A stretch of 64,000 nt of DNA from a virus. Both the position numbers and the translations under genes were made by a program. This document shows positions 9,919-18,397 of this stretch, piece by piece. Positions within the stretch are counted from its first letter, which is position 1. Each line of letters begins with the position of its first letter. The notes under the pieces were generated by a model. That model searched no databases. It was given only the letters and a program-made list of their open reading frames with translations, and was not told the origin of the DNA. The DNA lies in the IMG/VR virus record IMGVR_UViG_3300037245_001419, positions 124,001 through 188,000 of that record; one strand, given 5' to 3'.

Positions 9919-10372
9919 AGTAAAAGCCCCCAATAAATATACTCATTCTAACCTGTTTTTGGCTGGATCAATTGAAAATGGTAAAGCCGAAGAATGGCAA
10001 CAAAGATTTCTTACAGACATGCGAAAGAAATTTACAGTCAACCCAGAAACAAATTTTTTAGTACTCAATCCACGTAGAGACAACTGGTCATTTTGTAGCA
10101 CTGAAATGGAGAAACAAGTATCATGGGAGCTTGATGGACTAGCATCTTCAGATTACATCGCCATGTACTTTGATCCTGATACAATTTCTCCAATTAGCCT
10201 CCTTGAATTAGGGCTATTCGCAACGGAAAAGATCTTCATATGTTGCTCACCTAGATACTATAGATATACTAACATAAAAGTATTATGTCAAAAAGCCGGA
10301 CTTCCTTTATTTGCTGAAGAAGAAGAATGGAGAGATGCAATTTTCCAAGCTATGACCGAGGAGTATTCATGA
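9908..10372 (+). CDS. nucleoside 2-deoxyribosyltransferase-like protein
   Basis: 154 residues. NLFLAGSIENGKAEEWQ, LNPRRDNW, EKQVSWELDGLASSDYIAMYF and SPISLLELGLFA are the successive motifs of the Nuc_deoxyri_tr2 family, related to enzymes that break or exchange N-glycosidic bonds of (deoxy)nucleosides. In the middle of a sugar cluster it could act on nucleotide-sugar by-products or on a modified nucleotide; the actual substrate is unknown. Overlaps both neighbours (11 and 4 bases). Confidence 0.85.
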   Translation: MITEVKAPNKYTHSNLFLAGSIENGKAEEWQQRFLTDMRKKFTVNPETNFLVLNPRRDNWSFCSTEMEKQVSWELDGLASSDYIAMYFDPDTISPISLLELGLFATEKIFICCSPRYYRYTNIKVLCQKAGLPLFAEEEEWRDAIFQAMTEEYS

Positions 10373-11400
10373 ACATTTTATACCTAGTGGACAAAAAATA
10401 TTACGACACCAAGATGTCAAGAATTCGTTTCCGAACCATGGAAGCAATCGAAGAATTATGTGATGATTCGCCAGATAATAAATTTTACTGGTATGGCCCA
10501 GGTTGGAACGGATGGGACATACTGAAGACAGCATCAGAAAACATTAAAGATGCATTTGATGGTAATTCAAATCACATAAACCTTATAGTAGCATATAAAC
10601 CTTTAGATATCTACAAGGCAGATGAACTCCATAAAGAATATAAATGCTGCTTAAATTATAATGAAATGTATGATGTTGATTGGACTAAAAAAGAGATCAA
10701 ATATTTTGGTGCGACATTAGTTATCTGTCACCACTATAACGACTGGGAAAAATTTAATCATTATCCATCATTAAATGCGATAGAGTTCCATTACATTCCA
10801 CACTCAGCAGATGAGAAAGCATTTAAGCAATGGAGCTTTGACGGTGTACAGCTACCAAAAATATATGATGTCATGTTAGTGGGTGCATATAATGTATCTA
10901 ATAAATTTGGCAACATATACCCCTTACGTGACAGGCTATCAAAGCTACTTCCAAAGATAGCACCCAAATATAGATGGGGTATATTTAACCATCCATCATA
11001 TGAAAGAGAAGACGCTAATTCAAATCAGTACGCAGAGTTTTTCAGTAAAGCTTTAAATTCTACCAGGATTGCCGTATGCGACTCTTCTATATTTAAGTAT
11101 AGATTAGGCAAGTACATTGAAGTTCCTGCAAGCGGAACTGTATTAGCAGCAGATATGCCGATGACACATCCAGTAGACCAAGAAGCCCTTAAAAATGTCA
11201 TAATCGACATAAATATGGATATGTCAGATCAAGAAATTATAGATACTATAGCAGAATACTTAGAAGACGATACTAAGTATAACCTAAAGGTAAAGAATGG
11301 ATTGGAATATGCTAAAGCATTTACATGCGAATCATACGCCACTAAATTCTTAGATATAATTACGGATTTATATGAAGATACAAATACACACCCTCAATAA
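10369..11400 (+). CDS. GT-B glycosyltransferase, CgeB-like
   Basis: 343 residues from ATG 10369 with GAGGAG at 10358-10363. N-terminal Rossmann part (MNILYLVDKKYYDTKMSR) and a C-terminal half with DVMLVGAYN near residue 165, the KYIEVPASGTVLAADMP loop near residue 245 and a terminal helix, as in CgeB/GT1-type enzymes where the E-x-P-A-S-G-T loop binds the nucleotide-sugar. Overlaps 11372-11815 by 29 bases. Confidence 0.85.
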   Translation: MNILYLVDKKYYDTKMSRIRFRTMEAIEELCDDSPDNKFYWYGPGWNGWDILKTASENIKDAFDGNSNHINLIVAYKPLDIYKADELHKEYKCCLNYNEMYDVDWTKKEIKYFGATLVICHHYNDWEKFNHYPSLNAIEFHYIPHSADEKAFKQWSFDGVQLPKIYDVMLVGAYNVSNKFGNIYPLRDRLSKLLPKIAPKYRWGIFNHPSYEREDANSNQYAEFFSKALNSTRIAVCDSSIFKYRLGKYIEVPASGTVLAADMPMTHPVDQEALKNVIIDINMDMSDQEIIDTIAEYLEDDTKYNLKVKNGLEYAKAFTCESYATKFLDIITDLYEDTNTHPQ

Positions 11401-11815
11401 TAATTTAGCTAAACTTAATGAAATATTAATATATGATAGCAAAGCAGATGAGTATCGACACATTAGTCGTAGCATTAAACCAGATGTTGTATGGTGCTTA
11501 TCAATAGAGGACTGGAAGTCTTTAGGTATAGACACGCTGAAGATACATAAGATAGTATTCAGTATGTATATATCAGACAAATACGAATTTAGTAGAAAAG
11601 AGTTTTTATTTAGAGACAACTTTGCAGCAGCATATCATGTTGTAGATGAAGAGACGAAAGAGCTAATTGAAAAATTGTCATTTAAACCTGTATACCTTAT
11701 TCCATATGAAGAAGATAATATAGATACATTTGATAGAACTGTAATTGAAAACTTTAAAACATCCAAAACTTTTCATAAAAAAATAATGGATATATTTAAA
11801 GAACTTAAAGAGTAA
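11372..11815 (+). CDS. unknown protein in the sugar cluster
   Basis: 147 residues. Residues 30-75 read DVVWCLSIEDWKSLGI and IVFSMYISDKYEF, reminiscent of the N-terminal half of a GT-B fold without the donor domain. The long overlap with the preceding gene leaves the start uncertain. Function not recognised. Confidence 0.7.
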   Translation: MKIQIHTLNNNLAKLNEILIYDSKADEYRHISRSIKPDVVWCLSIEDWKSLGIDTLKIHKIVFSMYISDKYEFSRKEFLFRDNFAAAYHVVDEETKELIEKLSFKPVYLIPYEEDNIDTFDRTVIENFKTSKTFHKKIMDIFKELKE

Positions 11816-11816
11816 T

Positions 11817-12686
11817 ATGAGAAGGGTAGTATTTACATCGGAAAGATCTAACATGGCGACTGCAGGTTCTTTTTACCTGCGTGCAGTCCAAGTGTACATG
11901 GCATTGCAGAGACATGGCATAAAAGCTTTTATGGAGTCCCCTGAAAAATTAGCTACACAGTCAGGAAACATTATATTCTTTATAAAACCTATTGAAAATA
12001 GCATGGAAAAGATTGAAACACTATGCGAGAATAACACAGTAATTTTAGATCCTTTAGATTTCATACCAATATTTAAAGACCTACCTCCTGGATTAGTACA
12101 TGGTTGCTTATTCAACAATAATAAAGCTAGAAATAAGTTTATTCATTTGTTTAAAAATAAAGAAATGTGTCCAGTTATCTATCATCACATAGACTTACGA
12201 TTTCGGAGCGCAACGAATCCACCAGACGAACTAAAGTTTTTATACTTAGGCACTAACTCTGAAAGAAAAGTATATGCTTACAATGAGTTCGACGATATTG
12301 ATTACAAATCAATTAATGGCAATCCTTCAGATTTTAACCAGTACACAGATCTTATAGGAAAGTACAACTGTCACTATATTGTTAACGGTTTAAAAGACGC
12401 TAAACGAAGATCATACGAGCCTTTCACAAAGTTAGCAATGGCATCTATTAATCACAGTCCCGTAATAACATATAAGAAAGATCACATTGAAATATTAGGA
12501 GAATACTATCCTTATTATATAACTAGTAAAGATATAGGTTCTGTAAAAAATATGATAAACTACATAAAAAAGACTTATAAAACTAAAGTATGGAATGATG
12601 CAGTCTCTATAATGAAAGATGCTAAAGAGAAGTTTTTACTTGGTAATACAATTCATACATATATAGATATTATAAAAAAACATTAA
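11817..12686 (+). CDS. probable GT-B glycosyltransferase
   Basis: 289 residues. N-terminal FTSERSNMATAGSFYLRAVQVYMALQRHG resembles the acceptor-side loop of GT4-type enzymes; ELKFLYLGTNSER and YEPFTKLAMASINHSPVITYK near residue 205 resemble the donor-domain turn and the A-x-A-x-x-x-P-V strand. The usual E-x7-E is degenerate, so activity is uncertain. Confidence 0.7.
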   Translation: MRRVVFTSERSNMATAGSFYLRAVQVYMALQRHGIKAFMESPEKLATQSGNIIFFIKPIENSMEKIETLCENNTVILDPLDFIPIFKDLPPGLVHGCLFNNNKARNKFIHLFKNKEMCPVIYHHIDLRFRSATNPPDELKFLYLGTNSERKVYAYNEFDDIDYKSINGNPSDFNQYTDLIGKYNCHYIVNGLKDAKRRSYEPFTKLAMASINHSPVITYKKDHIEILGEYYPYYITSKDIGSVKNMINYIKKTYKTKVWNDAVSIMKDAKEKFLLGNTIHTYIDIIKKH

Positions 12687-12698
12687 GGATAAATTGAA

Positions 12699-13631
12699 AT
12701 GAAAGTTTATATAGTGTCCGACATTGTTGACGGGCCGATGGGCGGTCGCAATCAACTAGTAAAATTTTTAATACACCTACTCAAACAAAAAAATGTATAC
12801 ACCGATAATGTGAAAGATGCAGACATAATCTTATTTGATTCTTGGCATAGATACAACGATGTCATAGAGCTTAAAAAAATATATGAAGACAAGATATTTG
12901 TGCATCGATTAGATGGCCCTATAAAACTATATAATAATATGGATGATAACAGGGACGATATAATATACGCTATGAATGGAAGAATTGCTTCAGCTACTAT
13001 ATTCCAATCTGAATACTCAAAACATAATAATGAGGAGATGGGACTATTAATAGACAAGCCATTCATAGTCGCCAACAATGTTGCAGACAGTAGATACTTC
13101 TATAGAAATAAAGATATTACAGAAGAAAAAGATTCATCTGGTAGAATAGAAATAATATCTACTTCATTTTCAAGTAACTACAAGAAAGGTTTTGACGTAT
13201 ATGAATACCTCGATAACAACCTGGACTTCGACACCTACAATTATACATTCATTGGAAACAGCCCTGTCAAATTTAAAAATATAATACACAAACCGCCAAT
13301 GAATAGCTTAGATCTGGGCAATGAGCTTCGAAACAGCGACTTATATATTTCGGCATCATTGAACGACCCCTGTTCCAACTCTTTAATAGAAGCTAAAGCA
13401 TGCGGTCTCCCAGTAATTGCACGAAACTCAGGTGGTCATCCTGAGATCGTCGGCAAAGGTAGTTTATTATTTAACGATACTGATAATATACTAGAAATTA
13501 TCAACGAAACATACGATAACTTAGTCACACTAATGTATGAAATAACCTCAAGAACTCCTAAAGATTTCATCGAACAATATATACAGTTTTTCACAGACCT
13601 ATTAAATCAGTCAAGGAACAACAATGATTAA
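12699..13631 (+). CDS. family 4 glycosyltransferase (GT-B)
   Basis: 310 residues with AAGGAT before the ATG. IVSDIVDGPMGGRNQLVKF is the N-terminal glycine loop; HRLDGP and FQSEYSK follow; near residue 225 the C-terminal signature SASLNDPCSNSLIEAKACGLP followed by VIARNSGGHPEIVG contains the E-x7-E-type donor site. This is a confident GT4 match. Overlaps the methyltransferase gene by 8 bases. Confidence 0.92.
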   Translation: MKVYIVSDIVDGPMGGRNQLVKFLIHLLKQKNVYTDNVKDADIILFDSWHRYNDVIELKKIYEDKIFVHRLDGPIKLYNNMDDNRDDIIYAMNGRIASATIFQSEYSKHNNEEMGLLIDKPFIVANNVADSRYFYRNKDITEEKDSSGRIEIISTSFSSNYKKGFDVYEYLDNNLDFDTYNYTFIGNSPVKFKNIIHKPPMNSLDLGNELRNSDLYISASLNDPCSNSLIEAKACGLPVIARNSGGHPEIVGKGSLLFNDTDNILEIINETYDNLVTLMYEITSRTPKDFIEQYIQFFTDLLNQSRNNND

Positions 13632-14211
13632 TAAACCACTTATGGCTAACGACGATTTTATTAAAAAAGAAGCTAAGAAACATTCTTCTGAGAAGAAAAG
13701 AATAGTAACAATGTCTAAGAATGTTATTAGAAATGAACATGCAGAAATAATCAAAAAAATTAACGTAAAAAGAATGTTATGTATTGGTTGTAGACATGAT
13801 TCAGAAATAGTTTCATTTAACAAGAATGGATTCAGTGCGTCAGGTATCGACGTTGCAATAGAGACAGACCTTATCAAGCGTATGAACGCTCACGATATAA
13901 AAGAAACTTTTTCTGAAAATGAATTTGATGTTGTGTACTCTTCACATTCATTGGAACATATGTATGATCCTAAATTAGTGTTAGAAGGTATCAAGAAAAT
14001 AAGTAAACATGGCGTGTTTATTGTTCTCCCAATACAAATAAATGGTCAGCCATCTCATTCGCACCCCACAATGTTTGATGTGATGTTAAACCCACCACAA
14101 AGACTAAAAAAAGACAATCCTGTTTTAGACGACTTTAGTTGTCTTGGAGAATTTAAGGTGTCGTATTATAAAAAATCTTATGATGAAATAATTATGTATT
14201 TAACTTGGTAA
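13624..14211 (+). CDS. class I SAM-dependent methyltransferase
   Basis: 195 residues. KRMLCIGCRHDSEIVSF carries a slightly altered motif I (G-x-G replaced by G-C-R-H), followed by SASGIDVAI (motif II acid), FDVVYSSHSLEHMYDP (motif IV/post-IV as in Methyltransf_11) and VFIVLPIQ. Small-molecule or sugar methylation is likely from context; the altered glycine loop leaves some doubt. Confidence 0.8.
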   Translation: MINKPLMANDDFIKKEAKKHSSEKKRIVTMSKNVIRNEHAEIIKKINVKRMLCIGCRHDSEIVSFNKNGFSASGIDVAIETDLIKRMNAHDIKETFSENEFDVVYSSHSLEHMYDPKLVLEGIKKISKHGVFIVLPIQINGQPSHSHPTMFDVMLNPPQRLKKDNPVLDDFSCLGEFKVSYYKKSYDEIIMYLTW

Positions 14212-14217
14212 TAATTT

Positions 14218-14943
14218 ATGAAAATAGGTTGTATAATCAGATCCGTTGGTGAACGGACAGAAAATTTATGTATAGACTCTGTTGAACAATACATCAGTGA
14301 TGTTAATATAATAAAAAATGTTAGTCCATTTCACAAGGCTGTAGATCAAATGTTTGAGTATGCAGCTAAACAAGATTGGGACTGGTACATTGGTCTCGAT
14401 GCAGACGTAATACTTGCACCAGGTTGGTACGACACTTTAGTTAACTACCTCACTCATTTAGAAGGGAATGTTTTTAGAATAGACTTTCAGATTAAAGATA
14501 AGTTTGTTGACCCATTATTATGGGGGGTGCATGTTTATAATAATACCCACACTTCCTTATTAAGAGATGTATTGAAAAAAACTACACATCTAAATAAACC
14601 TGAGAGTGCCATTGTACACCAATTAAGAACCCACGCAAAGGCAATCAACGCCACTGGGATACTATTAGGATACCATGGATACCACCAATACAAGAAAGAC
14701 ATATTTAATAGATTTGCATTAAGAGCAACCCGTAACCCTGAGTGGTTAGAAAAATATAAATTGTTTAAACACTACGATGAAGATACAGCCATTGGAAAAC
14801 AAGGATGGAAGTATGGTCGAAAAAATATAAAAAAGATTGACTTCATGGACTACAATAATAAGAAAGACTTTGAGAACGAGTATCCACCTCTTAAAATAAC
14901 ACTTGAAGAATTCTATAAAGAAATAAAGGAGAGCAATGTTTAA
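14218..14943 (+). CDS. GT-A-like glycosyltransferase
   Basis: 241 residues. MKIGCIIRSVGERTENLC at the N-terminus, WDWYIGLDADVILAPGWYD near residue 58 giving a DAD metal site, and a C-terminal helical part rich in K and Y. The fold resembles truncated GT2 enzymes; acceptor unknown. Overlaps the next gene by 8 bases. Confidence 0.7.
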   Translation: MKIGCIIRSVGERTENLCIDSVEQYISDVNIIKNVSPFHKAVDQMFEYAAKQDWDWYIGLDADVILAPGWYDTLVNYLTHLEGNVFRIDFQIKDKFVDPLLWGVHVYNNTHTSLLRDVLKKTTHLNKPESAIVHQLRTHAKAINATGILLGYHGYHQYKKDIFNRFALRATRNPEWLEKYKLFKHYDEDTAIGKQGWKYGRKNIKKIDFMDYNNKKDFENEYPPLKITLEEFYKEIKESNV

Positions 14944-15520
14944 GTCTACTCTTGATAAAATAAAACACAAAGATACTTACGGCCCAACAACTTCTCGAAA
15001 ATTTAAAGAAGATATGATAGAAATTCTTATGGATAAACCCTGGAATGGAGACATACTAGAAGTAGGAATATTTACAGGTGAGACCACTCTCATTTTAGCA
15101 AAAATTGCAGAGAAGTTAAATAAAAAAGTATACGCATTTGAACAAAACAGTTCGTACATTAACCAAACACAGAGACTTCTAAAAGCTCATAATATAACTA
15201 ATGTAGAAATACAATTGAAAGATGTATATACGCAAGAATGGACAGTTGAAAATATAGGCTGTACGTTTATTGATTGTGTTCATACGCAAATGCATATTAG
15301 ACAAGACATACATAATACAAAATCAGTCATGTCAGGCAAAGGCTTTGTTTTTGTCCATGATTATGGGTTGATTGATGAACATGGTCAAAGTATAAAGCCA
15401 TATATAGATATATGTGAAATAACAAAGATCGTTAGGTTTATGGGTGAAGAATCCGATTGGGATAAAGTCCCGTATGGTAAAATTGTTGACTGGGAAGCAG
15501 CCCAATTGGAATTTATATAA
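14936..15520 (+). CDS. class I methyltransferase (class 24/TylF-like layout)
   Basis: 194 residues. DILEVGIFTGETTLILAKI is motif I, KVYAFEQNSSYI motif II, IGCTFIDCVHTQMHIRQDI the central acidic motif, and VFVHDYGLID a late strand. The V-H-T-Y/Q-x-x-x-x-x-D arrangement is seen in methyltransferases that modify sugars. Probably modifies the product of the neighbouring glycosyltransferases. Confidence 0.8.
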   Translation: MFKSTLDKIKHKDTYGPTTSRKFKEDMIEILMDKPWNGDILEVGIFTGETTLILAKIAEKLNKKVYAFEQNSSYINQTQRLLKAHNITNVEIQLKDVYTQEWTVENIGCTFIDCVHTQMHIRQDIHNTKSVMSGKGFVFVHDYGLIDEHGQSIKPYIDICEITKIVRFMGEESDWDKVPYGKIVDWEAAQLEFI

Positions 15521-15532
15521 CAAGGAGTATAT

Positions 15533-16441
15533 ATGAAAATATTAGTAACAGGTGGCTTAGGCTTTATAGGGTCAAACTTAGTAGATAAACTATGTGAAGA
15601 TCTTAACAATGATGTATATGTAATGGATAATTTGTCACGGGGTGACGAGATTAGAGCAAACATCAAAGCAACTACATATTCAGTAGATATTCGGGACGAA
15701 CCAGATGTAAATTTCTTTTTCCCCAATGGTCTAGACGTAATAGTCCATTTAGCAGCCTTAGCACGCATACAGCCGTCTTTCGAAGAACCCGTAGAGACAT
15801 GTTCTGTTAATATAGAAGGCACGCAGAAGGTACTCGAAATGGCCCGTAAACTGAAGTGTAAGGTTGTATACGCAGGTTCTAGTTCTGCACTTGGCGATCC
15901 TCATATTAATCCTTATTCATCATCCAAATATATGGGTGAACAAATGGTTGAAGCATACTATAAATGTTTCGATGTTCCAGGAGTTATAACCCGTTTCTAT
16001 AATGTATACGGAAATCGTAACGTCCAGGATGAAAAAATGGGTAATCTATTAGGAATATTACAAAAACAATACCTAGAAGACAAGCCCCTTACTTTAGTTG
16101 AAGATTGTAAGTCAAAAAAGAGAGATTTTACTTCAGTTAATGATATATGTGCCGGATTGATGCTCGCTGCAAGTCTAGATGGAGAGAAAATGAAAGCTCA
16201 GATATATAATTTGGGTAGAGGGTCGAACTTATCGGTCTATGAGGTTGGTATGTTCTTCAAAAAGTACTCTAAAAAGGATATAGTGATCGAATATTTACCT
16301 AAGAGAAAGGGAGAACAGGCAACGTCTTTAGCTGACCTGAAGAAATCACACTCTGAGTTGGGGTTCTACCCCGAAGAAAATATGGAAGATTATATACAAA
16401 ATTGGATTGAAATGAAGGAGATTGATGATGTCAATTTATAA
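15533..16441 (+). CDS. NAD-dependent epimerase/dehydratase (nucleotide-sugar SDR)
   Basis: 302 residues with AAGGAG upstream. KILVTGGLGFIGSNLVDKL contains the G-x-x-G-x-x-G NAD site; VIVHLAALARI, the catalytic AGSSSALG and Y-x-x-x-K (PYSSSKYMGE) near residue 130, RFYNVYG and RDFTSVNDIC follow. This is an extended SDR acting on UDP- or GDP-sugars: 4-epimerase or decarboxylase. Next to a UDP-glucose dehydrogenase, a UDP-glucuronate decarboxylase or epimerase role is attractive, but the family motifs do not decide it. Confidence 0.9.
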   Translation: MKILVTGGLGFIGSNLVDKLCEDLNNDVYVMDNLSRGDEIRANIKATTYSVDIRDEPDVNFFFPNGLDVIVHLAALARIQPSFEEPVETCSVNIEGTQKVLEMARKLKCKVVYAGSSSALGDPHINPYSSSKYMGEQMVEAYYKCFDVPGVITRFYNVYGNRNVQDEKMGNLLGILQKQYLEDKPLTLVEDCKSKKRDFTSVNDICAGLMLAASLDGEKMKAQIYNLGRGSNLSVYEVGMFFKKYSKKDIVIEYLPKRKGEQATSLADLKKSHSELGFYPEENMEDYIQNWIEMKEIDDVNL

Positions 16442-17210
16442 AAGATTAGATTTTAGCGGTTTGAATGGTTATGGAATAGCAGGTATGGGTTTTGTAGGCT
16501 CAGCTGTATTCAATACCTTTAATAATAAAGATTTTATTGTAGTATACGACAAATATAAAAAACATTTAGACAATAAACTGCCCATATTGAAAAAATGTAC
16601 ATACATATTTGCATGTCTACCCACCCCTATGGGTAAAAATGGCAAACAAGATTTCTCTGCATATCATACATTCTTTAAAGAGATTGAAGGGTATGAAGGT
16701 ATAGTTATTGTAAAAAGTACAGTATTATACTCAAATATAAAACCATACCTTGATAATTTCAACATAGTTATGAATCCAGAGTTTCTTAATCAGAATTCCG
16801 CATACTCTGACATGGAAAATGAGAAGGTAGTTATACTTGGTGGTGAAATTGACCTGGTAACTAAAGTAAAAAAACTTTATCAGAATAGCATGGGCAAAAA
16901 AGATGTATCATTTGAGATGTGCTCTATTGAAGAATCTATTAATATTAAGTATTTACATAACAACTACCACGCATATAAGGTATTGTTCTGGAATATGGTA
17001 TATGAAGTCACTGGAAATCACCGCAAAATCTTTGATGTGTACTCTAAACTCACTGGTAATACTCATGAGATGGCTAACGTAGCCTCAGATGGTAAGCTAG
17101 GATACGGTGGTGCATGCTTCCCGAAAGACGTAAACGCATTTTTTCATGAACATAACCACGAACTTAGCGAATTCATGAACAAATATAACGACCGTTTAAG
17201 AGGCGAATAA
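16428..17210 (+). CDS. short UDP-glucose/GDP-mannose dehydrogenase
   Basis: 260 residues from ATG 16428, seven bases after AAGGAG. GYGIAGMGFVGSAVF is the NAD glycine loop, FACLPTPMG follows, then VIVKSTV, MNPEFLNQNSAYSD, K/N helix residues in IKYLHNNYHAYKVLFWN, and LGYGGACFPKDVNAF with the catalytic cysteine. The usual C-terminal UDP-binding domain (a further 120-180 residues) is missing, so it is a minimal enzyme. It would oxidise a UDP-hexose to the uronic acid. Confidence 0.88.
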   Translation: MSIYKRLDFSGLNGYGIAGMGFVGSAVFNTFNNKDFIVVYDKYKKHLDNKLPILKKCTYIFACLPTPMGKNGKQDFSAYHTFFKEIEGYEGIVIVKSTVLYSNIKPYLDNFNIVMNPEFLNQNSAYSDMENEKVVILGGEIDLVTKVKKLYQNSMGKKDVSFEMCSIEESINIKYLHNNYHAYKVLFWNMVYEVTGNHRKIFDVYSKLTGNTHEMANVASDGKLGYGGACFPKDVNAFFHEHNHELSEFMNKYNDRLRGE

Positions 17211-17227
17211 CTAAAGTAAACCCATAA

Positions 17228-17235
17228 TATAAATA
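17228..17235 (+). promoter_or_regulatory. T4-type late promoter TATAAATA
   Basis: Exact match, 28 bp before the tail-tube-like gene start at 17263. Confidence 0.8.
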
Positions 17236-17262
17236 CTTCAAACCATTTTGGAGTGTTTGTAT

Positions 17263-17787
17263 ATGGGTTTCCCTAACGCTTTTAGTTCCGACAAGTTTCA
17301 ATTAAGATTTAGCAACATACCTACTGTCGGTGACAAGAAGGTAGACACTAGACTATTTGATTTATATGTCAAATCAATCATTGTATCAGATATTAACGAA
17401 GAGTTAGTTAACTCTGACATCTTTAATTTTCAGATAAGACATCCTATATCTAGAGCGAATGAAAATCTCAATCAGCTCATCATAGAATTTGTGTTAGATG
17501 AAGATTTCGAGAACTACTTCACGTTCTTTAATTTCATGCAACAAGAGAGATACCTGTACACTGAGAACACACCATCACAACCAAACGATGTTTTTAGACT
17601 TAATAATATAAAAACAATCGCCCTGGAACTACTGGATAATCAAGGCAGAGTTAAAAAAAGCCTGGACTTTACAGAAGCATATATTACATCCCTTAATTCA
17701 CTCAATTTAATTATGGGACTGTCAGAACAAGTAACATTTAATGCGTCATTTCAATACGAGCAGATATTGTTTAGAGAGAACGATTAA
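17263..17787 (+). CDS. tail-tube-like structural protein
   Basis: 174 residues. ATG 17263 is preceded by GGAG at 17250-17253; the TTG at 17248 lies before that site and is rejected. The protein begins FPNAFSSDKFQLRFSNIP and has alternating beta strands, an LIIEFVLDEDFENYFTFFNFM segment near residue 85 and TFNASFQYEQIL at the end, the layout of T4 gp19/gp54-type tail-tube proteins, where the conserved v-x-F-x-v-D-E-x-x-x-n-y segment is typical. The family assignment is by pattern only. Confidence 0.65.
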   Translation: MGFPNAFSSDKFQLRFSNIPTVGDKKVDTRLFDLYVKSIIVSDINEELVNSDIFNFQIRHPISRANENLNQLIIEFVLDEDFENYFTFFNFMQQERYLYTENTPSQPNDVFRLNNIKTIALELLDNQGRVKKSLDFTEAYITSLNSLNLIMGLSEQVTFNASFQYEQILFREND

Positions 17788-17800
17788 AATGTGAAAATTT

Positions 17801-17808
17801 TATAAATA
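17801..17808 (+). promoter_or_regulatory. T4-type late promoter TATAAATA
   Basis: Exact match 27 bp upstream of regA. Confidence 0.8.
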
Positions 17809-17834
17809 TTAAAAAATTGATTGAAGAGGACTAT

Positions 17835-18227
17835 ATGGAAACTATAGATAATTTGATAGAGTTTGAACCTTTGACTGATCTTAAGATCATCAAAGAAACT
17901 CTAGGCAGAATGGGTATCGCCAACAAGAAAGATAAAATATTATACCCGACAGCGTACATTTATGGAAACTTCGATAAGATGTACCTGGCACATTTCAAAC
18001 AACTGTTCCTTCTATCCCGTAAAGATGCGTATCCAAATGTATCAAGCGAAGACATAGAGAGACTAAACAGTATAGCTTTCTGCTTAGAAAGTTGGGGCCT
18101 TATTAAAATAATAAACGAAAGCATCGAACCCCACAACAAATTTATATTCGTTCTCCCATTTGAAGAAAAAGTAAACTGGGAAATATCACATAAATTCAAC
18201 ATTAAATCACTAAAATTTGCGAGGTAG
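17835..18227 (+). CDS. regA: RegA-like translational repressor
   Basis: 130 residues from ATG 17835 with AAGAGGA at 17824-17830. The text LKIIKETLGRMGIANKKDKILYPTAYIY, then AHFKQLFLL and LNSIAFCLESWGLIKI follows T4 RegA closely along its length (122 residues in T4). RegA binds ribosome-binding regions of early mRNAs and stops their translation. In T4 regA lies among replication genes; here it stands between a tail-tube-like gene and head-type genes, under a late-type promoter. Confidence 0.9.
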   Translation: METIDNLIEFEPLTDLKIIKETLGRMGIANKKDKILYPTAYIYGNFDKMYLAHFKQLFLLSRKDAYPNVSSEDIERLNSIAFCLESWGLIKIINESIEPHNKFIFVLPFEEKVNWEISHKFNIKSLKFAR

Positions 18228-18228
18228 C

Positions 18229-18372
18229 ATGAAAAGTTATGGCTTATTTGACGACGACGAGAATGGTTTAGAAGACGGTATGGGAATACCAAAATACGAT
18301 AATATATTTGGTGAAGAACCGGAAGAAGAGACAGAAGAATTAGATTTTTCACACGATGATGAGAATTTATAA
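18229..18372 (+). CDS. small acidic protein
   Basis: 47 residues starting one base after the regA stop with GAGG upstream. More than a third Asp/Glu (LFDDDENGLEDG, EEPEEETEE). A late promoter overlaps its stop. Too short for family recognition. Confidence 0.7.
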   Translation: MKSYGLFDDDENGLEDGMGIPKYDNIFGEEPEEETEELDFSHDDENL

Positions 18373-18375
18373 ATA
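18368..18375 (+). promoter_or_regulatory. T4-type late promoter TATAAATA
   Basis: Exact match, overlaps the preceding stop, 23 bp before the gene at 18398. Confidence 0.8.
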
Positions 18376-18397
18376 ATAGAATAAAGCGGAGGGACGA

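Noticed and set aside
16422-16427. TTG start for the UDP-glucose dehydrogenase
   Set aside because: It lies one base after the AAGGAG, too close; ATG 16428 has normal spacing.
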